Shown here in pieces: positions 19,983 through 31,579 of a DNA stretch of 64,000 nucleotides. The notes under the pieces are model-generated. The model was given only the letters and a program-made list of their open reading frames with translations. It did no database searches and was not told the DNA's origin. The stretch comes from Pantoea nemavictus (GTDB taxonomy: Bacteria > Pseudomonadota > Gammaproteobacteria > Enterobacterales > Enterobacteriaceae). The stretch spans positions 3,596,001-3,660,000 of the forward strand of contig NZ_JBBGZW010000001.1 of assembly GCF_037479095.1 (NCBI RefSeq), in the 5' to 3' direction. Each line of letters starts with the position of its first letter. Position 1 is the stretch's first letter. The translations under genes and the position numbers were made by a program.

Positions 19983-20747
19983 GGTGAGTTCGTCACCGCG
20001 CATCTGCTGCCAGATCTGTCCCAGCGATTCATAAACGGCACGTTCACTGTGGGCGAGCCAAACTGGCGATGGAATAACGCGTTCCCACCCGTTTAACGGC
20101 GATGTTACTGCCAGCTGATTTGCCGGTGCTGCCAGCGGATTCATGCCTGCGCGCTGGAAAAAGTGCATCGCACGCGGCAAATGGTTAGCAGATGTCACCA
20201 GCAAAAACGGATGTTCACCAATCGCCTGTTTTACCGCCCGCGCTTCGCCAAGCGTATCTCGTGGTTGATCCAGCTGAATAATCGCTTCATGAGGAACGCC
20301 AAGGCTCTCTGCTACCTCGGCAGCCACGCTAGCACTGCTGCGTGGATTTTTGCCCGCTGCTGCGCCAGTAAAGATCATTTTCGCCTGCGGATAGCGCTTC
20401 CATTGCCGAACACCTTCCGTCACGCGCGGCAAGCTGTTGTTAATAAGATTGGAACTCGGCGCCCAATTCGGATTGAAGGTGTAGCCGCCGCCGAGCACCA
20501 CGATATAATCGACCGGCTCGTTACCGTTCCAGGTGGGATAGTGGTTTTCCAACGGTAATAACAGGCGATCGGCGATCGGCTGCAAACTTAGCAGTAGCAG
20601 TAACAACCAGCTACAAGAGATGATAATTTTGCCACTTTTTTGCCAGCGACTGAACCAGAGCAGCAAAAGTCCCGCTGCCATGAGCAATAACAGCAGTGGC
20701 AAGGGTAGCAACATCCCGCCGACGACTTTTTTAACAGTGAAAAACAT
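19962..20747 (-). CDS. elyC: Envelope biogenesis factor ElyC (DUF218)
   Basis: This inner-membrane protein is needed for normal peptidoglycan assembly at low temperature in E. coli. It has 261 residues (E. coli 259). Two hydrophobic helices lie at about residues 10-32 and 36-56, followed by a periplasmic DUF218 domain with YIVVLGGGY, MIFTGAAAG, DTLGEARAVKQAI and LLVTSANHLPRAMHFF. It converges on ycbJ with a 21-base overlap and is divergent from cmoM, sharing a 124-base promoter gap. The start ATG gives the known N terminus MFFTVKKVVGGMLLPLP. Confidence 0.95.
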   Translation of the reverse strand: MFFTVKKVVGGMLLPLPLLLLLMAAGLLLLWFSRWQKSGKIIISCSWLLLLLLSLQPIADRLLLPLENHYPTWNGNEPVDYIVVLGGGYTFNPNWAPSSNLINNSLPRVTEGVRQWKRYPQAKMIFTGAAAGKNPRSSASVAAEVAESLGVPHEAIIQLDQPRDTLGEARAVKQAIGEHPFLLVTSANHLPRAMHFFQRAGMNPLAAPANQLAVTSPLNGWERVIPSPVWLAHSERAVYESLGQIWQQMRGDELTSTQPGE

Positions 20748-20871
20748 CGAAAATTGCTCCTTTTGTCCGAAAAAACAGCAGCCAGACAGTTACGGTGGCA
20801 TGAAAGGTTCATTCTTGTTGAGCCTGTGACAAAATAGCACAAGTTGAATGCAGCAAAGCGGAGCCATCATC

Positions 20872-21657
20872 ATGCAGGATCGTAACTTTGACGATCTGGC
20901 GGACAAATTCTCACAGAACATTTATGGCACGCGCAAAGGCCAGGTGCGCCAGGCGATCGTCTGGGATGAACTGGAAGCACTGTTACCCACGCTGCCCGCT
21001 GGACCGCTCGCGGTGCTGGATGCCGGTGGCGGTGTGGGACAAATCTCAAGCGGCCTGGCTGCACGTGGTCATCAGGTGCTGCTGTGCGATCTCTCTGCCG
21101 AGATGCTGAAGCTGGCCGAAGCACATGCGCACAACGCGGGTGTGAGCCACAACATGCAATTCAAACAAATTAGCGCCCAGCAGGTGGGCGAACATTTGGA
21201 TACGCAGGTTGATCTGGTATTGTTTCACGCGGTGTTGGAATGGGTCGCACAGCCGGAAGAGGTGCTGCAAGCGTTGTGGCACACGTTGAAGCCTGGCGGC
21301 GTGCTGTCGCTGATGTTCTACAACGCGCATGGCTTAACTTTCCGCACCCTAACGCTCGGTAATTTCGGCTATATGCGCGCCAATATGAGCAAACGCAAAA
21401 AGCGCACGCTGTCGCCGGATTTCCCTCGCGATCCCGATGATGTGACGCGTTGGCTGACAAACTGCGGATTTGAAATTGAACGGCGTGCGGGCATTCGCGT
21501 CTTCTGTGATTACATGAAGCCGCAACCCGGCGCAGGGAAGAGCGTTGAGGAAATCATTGAGATGGAACGGCGTTTCTGTCGCCAGGAGCCCTTTTTGAGT
21601 TTAGGGCGCTATATCCACGTGACCGCGCGCAAACCCAGTCAGAAGGATCAACTATGA
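20872..21657 (+). CDS. cmoM: tRNA 5-carboxymethoxyuridine methyltransferase CmoM
   Basis: CmoM (formerly SmtA) methylates cmo5U34 to mcmo5U34 in certain tRNAs using SAM. From the ATG at 20872 the protein has 261 residues, the same as E. coli, beginning [20 protein letters not shown]. An upstream ATG at 20848 would add eight non-conserved residues, and a GGAG lies about eight bases before the chosen start. SAM-binding motif I is [10 protein letters not shown] (about residues 46-55), followed by [15 protein letters not shown] and [13 protein letters not shown] motifs. Its stop overlaps mukF by four bases, starting the coupled cmoM-mukFEB operon. Confidence 0.96.
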   Translation: MQDRNFDDLADKFSQNIYGTRKGQVRQAIVWDELEALLPTLPAGPLAVLDAGGGVGQISSGLAARGHQVLLCDLSAEMLKLAEAHAHNAGVSHNMQFKQISAQQVGEHLDTQVDLVLFHAVLEWVAQPEEVLQALWHTLKPGGVLSLMFYNAHGLTFRTLTLGNFGYMRANMSKRKKRTLSPDFPRDPDDVTRWLTNCGFEIERRAGIRVFCDYMKPQPGAGKSVEEIIEMERRFCRQEPFLSLGRYIHVTARKPSQKDQL

Positions 21658-22976
21658 GCGAATTTTCCCAGACGGTCCCCGAATTGGTGGCATGGGCGCG
21701 CAAGAACGACTTTTCGCTTGCGTTGCCGGTAGAACGTCTGGCCTTTTTGCTGGCTATCGCCACCTTAAACGGTGAGCGCATGGACGGCGAGATGAGCGAA
21801 GGCGAGCTGATTGACGCGTTTCGTCACGTTAGCAAGGCTTTCGAACAAACCCACGAAACCGTGCAGGTGCGTGCCAATAACGCCATTAATGACATGGTGC
21901 GCCAGCGCTTGCTCAACCGCTTTACCAGTGAGCTGACGGAAGGCCACGCCATCTATCGTCTGACGCCGCTCGCCATCGGCATTACCGACTACTACATTCG
22001 CCAGCGTGAATTCTCCACGTTGCGTCTCTCGATGCAGCTGTCGATTGTGGCGCAGGAGCTTAAACGCGCGGCGGATGCGGCCGAAGAAGATGGTGACGAA
22101 TTCCACTGGCATCGCAACGTCTTTGCGCCGCTGAAATATTCGGTGGCGGAAATTTTCGATAGCATCGACATGACGCAACGTCTGATGGATGAGCAGCAAC
22201 AGGCGGTGAAAACCGATATTGCCGATCTGCTTAACAAAGATTGGCGTGCGGCGATCTCCAGCTGTGAAATGTTGTTGTCAGAAACCTCCGGCACCCTACG
22301 TGAGCTGCAGGATACGCTAGAAGCGGCGGGCGATAAGCTGCAGGCCAACCTGCTGCGTATTCAGGACGCCACGCTGAGCAGCCCGGATCTCGGCTTTGTC
22401 GATAAGCTGGTGTTTGATCTGCAAAACAAGCTGGATCGCATCATCAGCTGGGGCCAGCAGGCTATCGATTTGTGGATCGGCTATGACCGCCACGTACATA
22501 AGTTTATTCGTACCGCCATCGACATGGATAAGAACCGCGTTTTTGCGCAGCGTTTACGCCTGTCGGTGCAGAACTATTTCGACCAGCCGTGGGCGCTAAC
22601 CTACGCCAATGCCGATCGTCTTTATGATATGCGCGATGAAGAGATGACGCTGCGCAATGACGAAGTGATGGGCGAGCTGCCGCCGGAAATGGAATATGAA
22701 GAGTTTAATGAGATTCGCGAACAGCTGGCCGCGATGATCGAAGAGGCGCTGCAGATCTACAAACAGGAGCAGAAACCGCTCCATCTGGCGACGGTTATGC
22801 GCGACTACCTGTCGCAGTATCCGCGCGCGCGCCACTTTGATTTGGCACGTATCGTCATCGACCAGGCGGTACGACTCGGCGTGGCCGAAGCTGATTTAGC
22901 CGGCCTGCCTGCGCAATGGCAGGCCATTAATGATTACGGAGCCAAGGTGCAGGCACATGTCATCGACAAATATTGA
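21654..22976 (+). CDS. mukF: Chromosome partition protein MukF (kleisin)
   Basis: MukF is the kleisin subunit of the MukBEF SMC complex that condenses and segregates the chromosome. The 440 residues equal E. coli MukF. It starts [21 protein letters not shown], with an N-terminal winged-helix dimer domain, a long central helical region that contacts MukB, and a C-terminal winged helix ([20 protein letters not shown]). It overlaps cmoM by four bases and contains the mukE start 20 bases before its own stop, so the operon is tightly coupled. Confidence 0.98.
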   Translation: MSEFSQTVPELVAWARKNDFSLALPVERLAFLLAIATLNGERMDGEMSEGELIDAFRHVSKAFEQTHETVQVRANNAINDMVRQRLLNRFTSELTEGHAIYRLTPLAIGITDYYIRQREFSTLRLSMQLSIVAQELKRAADAAEEDGDEFHWHRNVFAPLKYSVAEIFDSIDMTQRLMDEQQQAVKTDIADLLNKDWRAAISSCEMLLSETSGTLRELQDTLEAAGDKLQANLLRIQDATLSSPDLGFVDKLVFDLQNKLDRIISWGQQAIDLWIGYDRHVHKFIRTAIDMDKNRVFAQRLRLSVQNYFDQPWALTYANADRLYDMRDEEMTLRNDEVMGELPPEMEYEEFNEIREQLAAMIEEALQIYKQEQKPLHLATVMRDYLSQYPRARHFDLARIVIDQAVRLGVAEADLAGLPAQWQAINDYGAKVQAHVIDKY

Positions 22977-23691
22977 ACAAGTGATGCCAGTCAAACTGGC
23001 ATTGGCTCTGGCTAACCCGATTTTCCCGGCGCTCGATAGCCAGTTACGCGCGGGTCGCCACATTGGCATTGAAGAGCTGGATAATCACGCCTTCCTGATG
23101 GATTACCAGGAATACCTCGAAGAGTTTTACGCGCGCTACAACGTTGAACTGATCCGCGCGCCGGAAGGCTTTTTCTATCTGCGTCCGCGTTCAACCACAT
23201 TGATTCCGCGCTCGGTACTGTCCGAGCTGGATATGATGGTGGGCAAAATTCTTTGCTACCTCTATCTCAGTCCGGAACGTCTGGCCAATGAGGGAATTTT
23301 TACCCACCAGGAGCTGTACGACGAGCTGCTGTCGCTGGCCGATGAGAGCAAACTGCTGAAGCTGGTGAACCAGCGTTCCACCGGTTCCGATCTCGATCGC
23401 GCTAAGCTGCAGGAAAAAATGCGCGCCTCGCTGAGCCGTCTGCGCCGTCTTGGCATGGTGTGGTTTATGGGCAATGACAGCAGCAAATTCCGCATCACCG
23501 AATCGGTGTTCCGCTTTGGTGCTGACGTGCGCAGCGGTGACGATGCGCGTGAAGCGCAGCTGCGTCTGATTCGTGACGGTGAAGCGATGACGCTGGAAAG
23601 CGCGCCGGCTGCGACAGAGAACGATGAAGCAGATAATGATATTGACGCTGAAAGCGACGCGAGTGATAACGCGGAGGATGAGCAAGCATGA
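22957..23691 (+). CDS. mukE: Chromosome partition protein MukE
   Basis: MukE is the KITE-type tandem winged-helix subunit that binds MukF and DNA. The ATG at 22957 gives [20 protein letters not shown], matching the E. coli N terminus; a further upstream in-frame start at 22930 would add nine unconserved residues. This makes 244 residues, about ten more than E. coli, the excess lying in an acidic C-terminal tail rich in Asp and Glu (roughly 213-244). The gene overlaps the end of mukF by 20 bases and the start of mukB by four. Confidence 0.97.
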   Translation: MSSTNIEQVMPVKLALALANPIFPALDSQLRAGRHIGIEELDNHAFLMDYQEYLEEFYARYNVELIRAPEGFFYLRPRSTTLIPRSVLSELDMMVGKILCYLYLSPERLANEGIFTHQELYDELLSLADESKLLKLVNQRSTGSDLDRAKLQEKMRASLSRLRRLGMVWFMGNDSSKFRITESVFRFGADVRSGDDAREAQLRLIRDGEAMTLESAPAATENDEADNDIDAESDASDNAEDEQA

Positions 23692-26600
23692 TTGAACGCG
23701 GTAAATTTCGTTCGCTAACGCTGATCAACTGGAACGGCTTCTTTGCCCGTACTTTTGATCTCGATGAGCTGGTGACCACGCTATCGGGCGGTAACGGTGC
23801 CGGTAAATCTACCACCATGGCGGCCTTCGTCACGGCGATGATCCCTGATCTAACGCTGCTGCACTTCCGAAACACCACCGAAGCTGGGGCGACATCGGGT
23901 TCGCGCGATAAAGGGCTGCACGGCAAACTGCGCGCCGGCGTCTGTTATTCGGTGCTGGATGTGGTCAACTCACGCCATCAACGTGTGGTGGTTGGGGTGC
24001 GTCTGCAGCAGGTGGCCGGGCGCGATAAAAAGGTCGATATCAAGCCATTCAGTATTCACGGTTTACCGACGGATTCGCAGCCAACCGACATGCTGACTGA
24101 AATCCTCAACAACCGCCAGGCGCGCGTCTTACCGCTGACGGAAGTGAAGGAGCGCGTTGAAGCGCAGGAAGGCGTGCAGTTCCGCCAGTACAACTCAGTA
24201 ACGGACTATCATGCGGTGCTGTTCGAGCTCGGCGTAGTGCCGCGTCGTCTGCGTAATGCCAGCGATCGCAGTAAGTTCTATCGCCTGATTGAAGCTTCCT
24301 TGTATGGCGGTATCTCTAGCGCCATTACCCGCTCGCTGCGCGACTACCTGCTGCCGGAAAACGGCGGCGTGCGTAAGGCTTTCCAGGATATGGAAGCCGC
24401 GCTGCGTGAAAACCGCATGACGCTGGAAGCGATTCGCGTCACCCAGTCCGATCGCGACCTGTTTAAGCATCTGATCTCTGAAGCCACCAGCTATGTTTCT
24501 GCCGACTACATGCGCCACGCCAACGAGCGTCGTATTCACCTCGACGGTGCGCTCCAACTGCGTAATGAGTTGTTCACCAGTCGCAATCAGCTGATTTCCG
24601 AGCAGTATCGTCACATTGAGATGGCGCGTGAGTTGTCTGAGCACAACGCTGCCGAGAACGACCTGGAAACCGATTATCAGGGTGCCAGCGATCATCTCAA
24701 TCTGGTGCAAACCGCGATGCGTCAGCAGGAGAAAATCGAGCGATACGATGCCGATTTGGAAGAGTTGACCTATCGTCTGGAAGAGCAGAACGAAGTGGTT
24801 GCTGAAGCGCGTGACGTGCAGGAAGAGAATGAAGCGCGCGCCGAAGCGGCTGAAATTGAAGTGGATGAGCTGAAAAGCCAGCTTGCCGATTTTCAGCAGG
24901 CACTTGATGTGCAACAGACGCGGGCGATTCAATATCAGCAGGCATTGCAGGCGTTGGAAAAAGCGCGTACGCAGTGTCAGCTGCCCGATTTGAGTATCGA
25001 TAATGCTGCCGAATGGCAGGAAACCTTCCAGGCGCGGGAAGAAGAAGCCACCGAGCGATTACTGCGTCTGGAGCAGAAGCTGAGCGTCGCCGAAGCGGCA
25101 CACAGCCAGTTCGAGCAGGCGTTAAGCCTGGTCACCAGCATTGCCGGTGATGACGTCGGCCGTCAGGATGCCTGGCAAGTGGGGCGCGAATTACTGCGCG
25201 ATGCGGCTAATCAGCGTCATCATGCCGATCAGCTGTCATCGCTGCGTTTGCGTCTCAACGAGCTGGAAACCCGTCTGCGTGAGCAGCATGATGCCGAGCG
25301 CCTGCTGGCGGACTTCTGTAAACGTCAGGGCCAGCAATACGATGCGGATGCACTGGACGGTTTGCAGCGTGAACTCGAAGCGCAAATCGAGCAGCTTAAC
25401 GAAAGCGTCTCGGATGCGGGTGAACGCCGCATGCTGATGCGTCAGGAGCTGGAGCAGCTGCGTGAGCGTATTACCGCATTGACCGCGCGCGCGCCACATT
25501 GGCTGGCAGCGCAGGAGATCCTCACCCAACTCAGCGAGCAAACCGGCCAGGAGCTGACCAGCAGCCAGCAAATCACCGAGTTTATGCAGCAACTGCTGGA
25601 GCGCGAGCGCGAAACCACCGTTGAGCGCGATGAGCTGGCGGCGCGTAAGCGTGAAGTCGAACAGCAAATTGAACGACTGAGCCAACCGGGCGGAGCGGAA
25701 GATGCGCGCCTGACGCAGCTGGCGGAACGCTTTGGCGGCGTGCTGCTGTCTGAAATTTACGACGATGTCACGCTGGATGACGCGCCGTACTTCTCGGCGT
25801 TGTATGGTCCATCGCGTCACGCCATCGTGGTGCCAGATTTGTCGCTGGTGCGCGAACTGCTCGACGGTTTAGATGAGTGCCCGGAAGATCTCTACCTGAT
25901 TGAGGGCGATCCGCAAGCGTTTGACGATAGCGTCTTCAGCGTGGAAGAGCTGGAAAAAGCGGTGGTGGTGAAAGTGGCTGAGCGTCAGTGGCGCTACTCA
26001 CGCTTCCCGAAAGTGCCGCTATTTGGTCGTGCGGCGCGTGAAAATCAACTTGAGCTGCTCAACAACGAACGTGAACAGCTGGCTGAACGTTACGCCACGC
26101 TGTCGTTTGATGTGCAGAAAACGCAACGCCTGCATCAATCCTTCAGCCGCTTTATCGGTAGCCACTTAGCGGTGGCGTTTGATGAAGATCCGGAAGCACT
26201 GATTCGCCAGCTCAACAGCCGCCGTGGCGAGCTGGAGCGTGCGTTGGCGCAGCATGAAAACGACAATCAACAGCAGCGCGCACAGTTTGAGCAGGCTAAA
26301 GAGGGCGTGAGCCAGCTGAACCGTCTGTTACCGCGCGTTAATCTGCTGCTCGATGATACGCTCGGCGATCGTTGTGAAGAGATTCGCGAGCGCGTGGAAG
26401 AGGCGCAGGAAGCCGCGCGTTTCCTGCATCAGCACGGCAGCAAACTCAGCAAACTGGAGCCGTTGATTGCGGTACTGCAAAGCGATCCGCAGCAGCACGA
26501 TCAGTTGCAGCGCGATTATCAGCAGGCACAGCAACAGCAGCGCGATGCACGTCAGCAGGCCTTTGCCCTGACCGAAGTGGTGCAGCGCCGTGCGCATTTC

Positions 26601-28157
26601 AACTATGAAAGCTCGGCTGGCATGTTGGGCGGCAATACCGATCTCAATGAACAACTGCGCCAGCGTCTCGAGCAGGCAGAAGGCGAGCGCAGCCGCGCGC
26701 GCGAACGTCTGCGCGGGCATCAGGCGCAGCTGACGCAGTATTCACAAGTGTTGGCGTCGCTAAAAAGTTCTTACGATGCCAAGCGCGACATGCTGAAAGA
26801 GCTGCAGCAAGAGATGCAGGATATCGGCGTGCAGGCGGATGCCAGCGCGGAAGAGCGGGCGCGCATTCGTCGTGATGAGTTGTACAGCGCGCTTAGCCAT
26901 AACCGTGCGCGCCGCAATCAGCTGGAAAAACAGATCACCTTCTGTGAAGCCGAGATGGACAGCCTGCAGAAGAAACTGCGCAAGCTGGAGCGCGATTATC
27001 ACCAGATTCGTGAGCAGGTGGTTACTGCCAAAGCGGGCTGGTGCACGGTGTTGCGTCTGGTTAAAGAGAACGGCGTTGAGCGTCGTTTGCATCGTCGCGA
27101 ACTGGCGTATCTCAGCGGCGATGAGCTGCGATCCATGTCGGATAAGGCGCTGGGTGCGCTGCGTCTGGCGGTGGCGGATAACGAACATCTGCGCGATGTG
27201 CTGCGCATGTCTGAAGATCCGAAACGTCCGGAACGCAAGATTCAGTTCTTTATCGCGGTGTACCAGCATCTGCGTGAACGTATTCGTCAGGACATCATTC
27301 GTACCGACGATCCGGTCGAAGCTATCGAACAGATGGAAATTGAGCTGAATCGTCTGACTGAAGAGCTGACCGCGCGCGAGCAAACGCTAGCCATCAGTTC
27401 ACGCAGTGCGGCGAACATTATTCGCAAAACGATCCAGCGCGAGCAGAACCGTATCCGCCAACTGAACCAGGGCTTGCAGGCCGTAAGCTTTGGTCAGGTG
27501 CGCAGCGTTCGCCTGAACGTTAACGTACGTGAAGCGCACTCAACGCTGCTGGATACGCTGTCAGAAGAACATGAGCAGCATCAGGATCTGTTCACCAGTA
27601 ATCGCCTGACCTTCTCAGAAGCGCTGGCGAAACTTTATCAGCGCCTGAATCCGCAGATCGATATGGGCCAGCGCACGCCGCAAACCATTGGTGAAGAGCT
27701 ACTCGACTATCGCAACTATCTCGAGATGGAAGTGGAGGTTAACCGTGGTTCTGATGGCTGGCTGCGTGCGGAAAGTGGCGCACTTTCTACCGGTGAAGCG
27801 ATTGGTACCGGGATGTCGATTCTGGTGATGGTGGTCCAGAGCTGGGAAGAGGAGTCGCGTCGTCTGCGTGGCAAAGATATTTCGCCGTGCCGTCTGCTGT
27901 TCCTTGATGAAGCGGCGCGTCTGGATGCACGTTCAATCGCTACGCTGTTTGAGCTGTGCGAACGTCTGGAGATGCAGCTGGTTATTGCAGCACCGGAAAA
28001 CATCAGCCCGGAAAAAGGGACCACCTACAAGCTGGTGCGTAAGGTGTTTAACAATACTGAGCACGTGCATGTCGTTGGTCTGCGCGGTTTCTCAGCGGAC
28101 CCATCGCCGGTGAAAAATGAAAATTCCAGGCTCGGTCTGGAAACGGAAAATAGCTAA
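23688..28157 (+). CDS. mukB: Chromosome partition protein MukB (SMC-like ATPase)
   Basis: This is the SMC subunit of MukBEF. It has 1489 residues (E. coli 1486). The N-terminal head carries Walker [10 protein letters not shown] (34-42). Long heptad-rich coiled coils (about 340-660 and 800-1110) flank a hinge around 670-790, seen by its globular composition. The C-terminal head has the signature [10 protein letters not shown] from residue 1366 and Walker [12 protein letters not shown] around 1403-1413. It interacts with topoisomerase IV and is antagonised by MatP at Ter in E. coli; matP lies 34 kb downstream in this window. The operon ends at a terminator 43 bases later. Confidence 0.98.
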   Translation: MIERGKFRSLTLINWNGFFARTFDLDELVTTLSGGNGAGKSTTMAAFVTAMIPDLTLLHFRNTTEAGATSGSRDKGLHGKLRAGVCYSVLDVVNSRHQRVVVGVRLQQVAGRDKKVDIKPFSIHGLPTDSQPTDMLTEILNNRQARVLPLTEVKERVEAQEGVQFRQYNSVTDYHAVLFELGVVPRRLRNASDRSKFYRLIEASLYGGISSAITRSLRDYLLPENGGVRKAFQDMEAALRENRMTLEAIRVTQSDRDLFKHLISEATSYVSADYMRHANERRIHLDGALQLRNELFTSRNQLISEQYRHIEMARELSEHNAAENDLETDYQGASDHLNLVQTAMRQQEKIERYDADLEELTYRLEEQNEVVAEARDVQEENEARAEAAEIEVDELKSQLADFQQALDVQQTRAIQYQQALQALEKARTQCQLPDLSIDNAAEWQETFQAREEEATERLLRLEQKLSVAEAAHSQFEQALSLVTSIAGDDVGRQDAWQVGRELLRDAANQRHHADQLSSLRLRLNELETRLREQHDAERLLADFCKRQGQQYDADALDGLQRELEAQIEQLNESVSDAGERRMLMRQELEQLRERITALTARAPHWLAAQEILTQLSEQTGQELTSSQQITEFMQQLLERERETTVERDELAARKREVEQQIERLSQPGGAEDARLTQLAERFGGVLLSEIYDDVTLDDAPYFSALYGPSRHAIVVPDLSLVRELLDGLDECPEDLYLIEGDPQAFDDSVFSVEELEKAVVVKVAERQWRYSRFPKVPLFGRAARENQLELLNNEREQLAERYATLSFDVQKTQRLHQSFSRFIGSHLAVAFDEDPEALIRQLNSRRGELERALAQHENDNQQQRAQFEQAKEGVSQLNRLLPRVNLLLDDTLGDRCEEIRERVEEAQEAARFLHQHGSKLSKLEPLIAVLQSDPQQHDQLQRDYQQAQQQQRDARQQAFALTEVVQRRAHFNYESSAGMLGGNTDLNEQLRQRLEQAEGERSRARERLRGHQAQLTQYSQVLASLKSSYDAKRDMLKELQQEMQDIGVQADASAEERARIRRDELYSALSHNRARRNQLEKQITFCEAEMDSLQKKLRKLERDYHQIREQVVTAKAGWCTVLRLVKENGVERRLHRRELAYLSGDELRSMSDKALGALRLAVADNEHLRDVLRMSEDPKRPERKIQFFIAVYQHLRERIRQDIIRTDDPVEAIEQMEIELNRLTEELTAREQTLAISSRSAANIIRKTIQREQNRIRQLNQGLQAVSFGQVRSVRLNVNVREAHSTLLDTLSEEHEQHQDLFTSNRLTFSEALAKLYQRLNPQIDMGQRTPQTIGEELLDYRNYLEMEVEVNRGSDGWLRAESGALSTGEAIGTGMSILVMVVQSWEEESRRLRGKDISPCRLLFLDEAARLDARSIATLFELCERLEMQLVIAAPENISPEKGTTYKLVRKVFNNTEHVHVVGLRGFSADPSPVKNENSRLGLETENS

Positions 28158-28200
28158 CGCTGAATCTGGTTAAAAAACAGCACTGCGTTTAATCTATAAG

Positions 28201-28234
28201 CGGCATTTGCACTGAGAGGCAGATGCCGTTTTTT
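28201..28234 (+). terminator. Rho-independent terminator of cmoM-mukFEB
   Basis: The stem cggcat-tgc pairs with gca-atgccg around an eight-base loop, with one unpaired base on each side. It is followed immediately by six T (28229-28234). Confidence 0.88.
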
Positions 28235-28313
28235 ATTCGTATACTCAACATTAAGAGTATGGCTGTACATGGCGATCACAGGGCGCTGTGTCATTAGTGA
28301 GAAGGGGGCAGGG

Positions 28314-30143
28314 ATGTTGCTAAACAATAAGAGCAAAATGAGTCGTGCTGCAGTAGCACTCGGTTTGTCATTGGTATTATCGCCGTTGACGGTAAGCTAT
28401 GCGGCCATCACCTCCACGCTACCCCACTCTACGCACAGTACAATGTCAGTTGCTGCCAGCCAGCAACAAATTCAGCAGGCCTTTAGCGCCACTGAGCAAC
28501 CTTTCTACTTGCCGGGCTTAGCCGGCATTTACGCATCGCGTGATATGGCACCGCTTTGGCAAGACCCTCAAGCGGTGCAGGCGTTTCAGCAACAGCTGGC
28601 GGAAGTGGCGCTTTCAGGCGTGCAGCCACAATTTACCCGCTGGGTGGAGCGGCTGACCAACCCTAATATCAAAGGGCTGGCGCGCGATATCGTGCTGAGT
28701 GATGCCATGCTAGGCTATCTGCAATTCGTTGCCAACGTGCCGACGCAAGGCGAAACCTGGCTCTACAGCAATGTGCCGTATAAGCTGACCATGCCAGCGC
28801 TAGCGGCGATCAATCAATGGCAGAATGCGGTTAACGCCGGTGGTAGCCGCACGTTCGTGTTGTCATTGCAACCACAGCATCCGCAATACCTGCCGATGCA
28901 TAACGCACTGAAAGCCCTGCTGACTGATAATAATCCATGGCCGCAACTGCGCGACAGCAGCACCCTGCGCCCGGGCCAGATCAGTAATGATGTGCCGGCG
29001 CTGCGTGAGATTCTGCAACGTACAGGCATGCTCACCGCTAGCCACAGCAGCACGCCAACACCTGCAGAAGATGCAGTACCCACAGCGCCGGTTCCCGTAA
29101 GCCAGAGTAATCAACCGGTGGCGGTGAGTCCGTCCGCTGCAAACTTTGATGATATTGATGCAGCGCCTGCTCTCGCGGCTTCTCCTGACGTGGCCAATAA
29201 TAATGTGGCTGCTACTCCGACGGCATCCGGTCCCAATGTCTATGACACTGCGCTGGTCGAGGGGGTCAAGCGCTTCCAGCATTGGCAGGGATTAGCAGAT
29301 GACGGCGCGATTGGTCCGCGTACGCGTCAATGGTTGAATGTGCCGCCGCAGCTGCGTGCCTCGCTGCTGGCACTGAATATCCAGCGTCTGCGCCTGCTGC
29401 CGGATGATATGCATAACGGCATCATGGTGAATATCCCGAACTATTCACTGACCTACTACAACAACGGTGCCACCATTCTGTCATCCCGAGTGATTGTGGG
29501 ACGTCCTGACCGCAAAACGCCATTGATGCGCAGCGCACTGAATAATGTGGTGCTGAATCCACCGTGGAACGTTCCGACTACTCTGGTACGCCAGGATATT
29601 GTGCCAAAAGTGAAGCAGGACCCGACTTACCTGTATAAGCATGGCTACACGCTGCTGTCCGGCTGGAGCGCTGATGCCGAAGTGATTGATCCGTCGATGA
29701 TTGACTGGCATATGGTGTCGGCAGCGAGTTTCCCATATCGCATTCGCCAAGCGCCAGGCGCGACCAACTCACTTGGGCGTTACAAGTTCAATATGCCAAG
29801 TTCGGATGCCATTTATCTGCACGATACGCCCAACCACACGCTGTTCCAGCGTGATATTCGGGCGCTTAGCTCGGGCTGCGTGCGCGTGAATAAAGCGTCA
29901 GAGCTGGCCGATCTCTTGCTGCAGGATGTGGGCTGGAACGACGGACGTATTTCGGACACATTGAAAGAGGGCAACACGCGTTATGTGTCGATTCGCAATC
30001 GGATTCCGGTCAACCTCTATTATTTAACCGCCTGGGTCGCCGATGATGGGCAACCACAGTATCGTACAGATATTTACAATTATGATAATCCCGCGCGTTC
30101 CGGCAGTCAGGTATTGCATAAAGCAGGACAATTACTGCTTTAG
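28314..30143 (+). CDS. ldtD: L,D-transpeptidase LdtD
   Basis: This periplasmic enzyme (YcbB in E. coli) makes 3-3 crosslinks in peptidoglycan and can bypass penicillin-binding proteins. From the ATG at 28314 it has 609 residues beginning [11 protein letters not shown], aligned with E. coli MLLN; an upstream ATG at 28269 is less likely, and a GGGGG lies just upstream of the chosen start. An N-terminal signal segment ends near VSYA. A peptidoglycan-binding motif ([20 protein letters not shown]) precedes the YkuD domain, whose catalytic Cys522 lies in [10 protein letters not shown] after YLHDTPN. An Ala/Pro/Val-rich linker of about 75 residues (roughly 235-315) separates the parts and looks lineage-specific. 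Confidence 0.95.
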   Translation: MLLNNKSKMSRAAVALGLSLVLSPLTVSYAAITSTLPHSTHSTMSVAASQQQIQQAFSATEQPFYLPGLAGIYASRDMAPLWQDPQAVQAFQQQLAEVALSGVQPQFTRWVERLTNPNIKGLARDIVLSDAMLGYLQFVANVPTQGETWLYSNVPYKLTMPALAAINQWQNAVNAGGSRTFVLSLQPQHPQYLPMHNALKALLTDNNPWPQLRDSSTLRPGQISNDVPALREILQRTGMLTASHSSTPTPAEDAVPTAPVPVSQSNQPVAVSPSAANFDDIDAAPALAASPDVANNNVAATPTASGPNVYDTALVEGVKRFQHWQGLADDGAIGPRTRQWLNVPPQLRASLLALNIQRLRLLPDDMHNGIMVNIPNYSLTYYNNGATILSSRVIVGRPDRKTPLMRSALNNVVLNPPWNVPTTLVRQDIVPKVKQDPTYLYKHGYTLLSGWSADAEVIDPSMIDWHMVSAASFPYRIRQAPGATNSLGRYKFNMPSSDAIYLHDTPNHTLFQRDIRALSSGCVRVNKASELADLLLQDVGWNDGRISDTLKEGNTRYVSIRNRIPVNLYYLTAWVADDGQPQYRTDIYNYDNPARSGSQVLHKAGQLLL

Positions 30144-30185
30144 TCATTGATTTGACGCTCCTCCTTTTACATTTCATTAACCAAG

Positions 30186-30219
30186 ACCAGTCGCGAAAAT
30201 TTGATTTTGCGCTGGTTTT
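30186..30219 (+). terminator. Hairpin terminator after ldtD
   Basis: The stem accag-cgc-aaaat / attttgcgctggt (30186-30200 with 30204-30216) has single-base bulges and a three-base loop. It is followed by tttgg. The T-run is short, so strength is uncertain. Confidence 0.6.
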
Positions 30220-30330
30220 GGCCGTCTGCGCCATATTCTGGGTTGACTGAGCTTTTGCCTGCGGTTAATGTTCGGCCTTGTGTACTTTTCGCACATATTT
30301 TATCCGCTTTAGATTAGGTAACCCCGTTTC

Positions 30331-30882
30331 ATGGCTAATTTTGATTCTCAACGTCGTCGATTACTCTTGATTGGAGGCGCAGCAGCAGGTTTGGCGATGC
30401 TTCCTGGCTCCGCTCTGGCTTCGCTTTCCACTGCCCGCCCACGAGTATTGACGCTTAGTAACCTTCATACCGGTGAAACCCTCAAAACAGAGTTTTTTAA
30501 CGGTAAGCGTTATGACAAGGATGAGTTAGCACGTTTAAACCACTTCTTCCGTGATTTTCGCGCCAATCAGGTGAAGAATATCGATCCCCATCTTTTTGAT
30601 CAGCTTTATCGTTTGCAGACATTGCTGGATACGCGTAAACCGGTGCAGCTGATCTCGGGTTACCGTTCTCTGGCAACCAACAATATGTTGCGTGAGTCCG
30701 GTCCGGGCGTGGCGAAAAAAAGCTATCACACTAAAGGACAAGCGATGGATTTCCATATTGAGGGAATTTCGTTGAGCAATGTTCGCAAAGCTGCGTTATC
30801 TATGCGCGCCGGTGGTGTAGGATATTACCCGCGCAGCAACTTCGTACACATTGATACCGGGCCTGCAAGGCACTGGTCCTGA
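30331..30882 (+). CDS. mepK: Murein DD-endopeptidase MepK
   Basis: This periplasmic peptidase of the M15/LAS metallo fold cleaves 3-3 and 4-3 crosslinks to allow wall growth. It has 183 residues (E. coli YcbK 182). The N terminus SQRRRLLLIGGAAAGLA is a twin-arginine-type signal, suggesting Tat export. Metal ligands are visible in SYHTKGQAMDFHI (His, Asp) and NFVHIDTGPARHW (His). It lies directly after ldtD, so the enzyme making 3-3 links and one able to cut them are neighbours. gloC follows 36 bases later. Confidence 0.96.
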   Translation: MANFDSQRRRLLLIGGAAAGLAMLPGSALASLSTARPRVLTLSNLHTGETLKTEFFNGKRYDKDELARLNHFFRDFRANQVKNIDPHLFDQLYRLQTLLDTRKPVQLISGYRSLATNNMLRESGPGVAKKSYHTKGQAMDFHIEGISLSNVRKAALSMRAGGVGYYPRSNFVHIDTGPARHWS

Positions 30883-30918
30883 TACCGGCAGCGCTGCGTG
30901 TGTCGGTCATGGAGCGCT

Positions 30919-31551
30919 ATGAATTACCAAATTATTCCGGTTACGGCCTTTTCCCAGAACTGTTCAGTTATCTGGGATGATGAAACGCAACAAGCCGCAC
31001 TGGTCGATCCCGGCGGTGATGCGGAAACTATCAAAGCAATATTGGCTGAACGTGGTTTAACGCCGTCGCAAATATTGCTCACTCATGGTCATCTCGATCA
31101 TGTTGGGGCCGCTGCAGAATTGGCTGCACACTATCAGGTCCCGATCGTCGGTCCCCATCCGCTTGATGCTTTCTGGTTAGATAATCTGCCGACGCAGAGC
31201 CGTATGTTTGGCTTACCGGAATGCGCACCGCTGACGCCGGATCGCTGGCTTGAAGAGGGCGAAACCGTGCAGGTTGGCAATGTCGTACTGGAAGTGCTGC
31301 TTTGCCCCGGCCATACGCCAGGCCATATTGTGTTCTTCGACCGTGCGGGACGTCTGCTGATTTCGGGGGATGTGATATTTAACGGGGGCGTTGGACGCAC
31401 CGATTTCCCGCAGGGCAGCCACAGCGACTTGATTAATGCGATTAAAACCAAGCTGCTGCCATTAGGCGATGATGTGACTTTCGTGCCGGGTCATGGACCT
31501 GTCTCCACGCTGGGGCGCGAGCGCGTTAGCAATCCTTTCCTGCAAGAATAG
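30919..31551 (+). CDS. gloC: Hydroxyacylglutathione hydrolase GloC (type II glyoxalase)
   Basis: This zinc/iron metallo-beta-lactamase-fold hydrolase converts S-lactoylglutathione to lactate in methylglyoxal detoxification. From the ATG at 30919, with GGAG four bases upstream, it has 210 residues (E. coli YcbL 215). An in-frame ATG at 30898 adds seven residues absent from relatives. Metal ligands are in [10 protein letters not shown], the CPGHTPGH segment, SGDVIF and VPGHGP. It follows mepK in the same direction and ends at a strong terminator. Confidence 0.95.
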   Translation: MNYQIIPVTAFSQNCSVIWDDETQQAALVDPGGDAETIKAILAERGLTPSQILLTHGHLDHVGAAAELAAHYQVPIVGPHPLDAFWLDNLPTQSRMFGLPECAPLTPDRWLEEGETVQVGNVVLEVLLCPGHTPGHIVFFDRAGRLLISGDVIFNGGVGRTDFPQGSHSDLINAIKTKLLPLGDDVTFVPGHGPVSTLGRERVSNPFLQE

Positions 31552-31579
31552 AAAATGGGCCATTCTGGCCCATTTTTTT
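31552..31579 (+). terminator. Rho-independent terminator of gloC
   Basis: An 11-bp perfect stem aaaatgggcca (31552-31562) and tggcccatttt (31566-31576) has a three-base loop and a continuing T-run. It begins at the base after the gloC stop codon. Confidence 0.93.

Noticed and set aside
24195..24932. Long antisense frames inside mukB and other large genes
   Set aside because: They mirror the codon bias of the real gene on the other strand and have no ribosome sites or family similarity.
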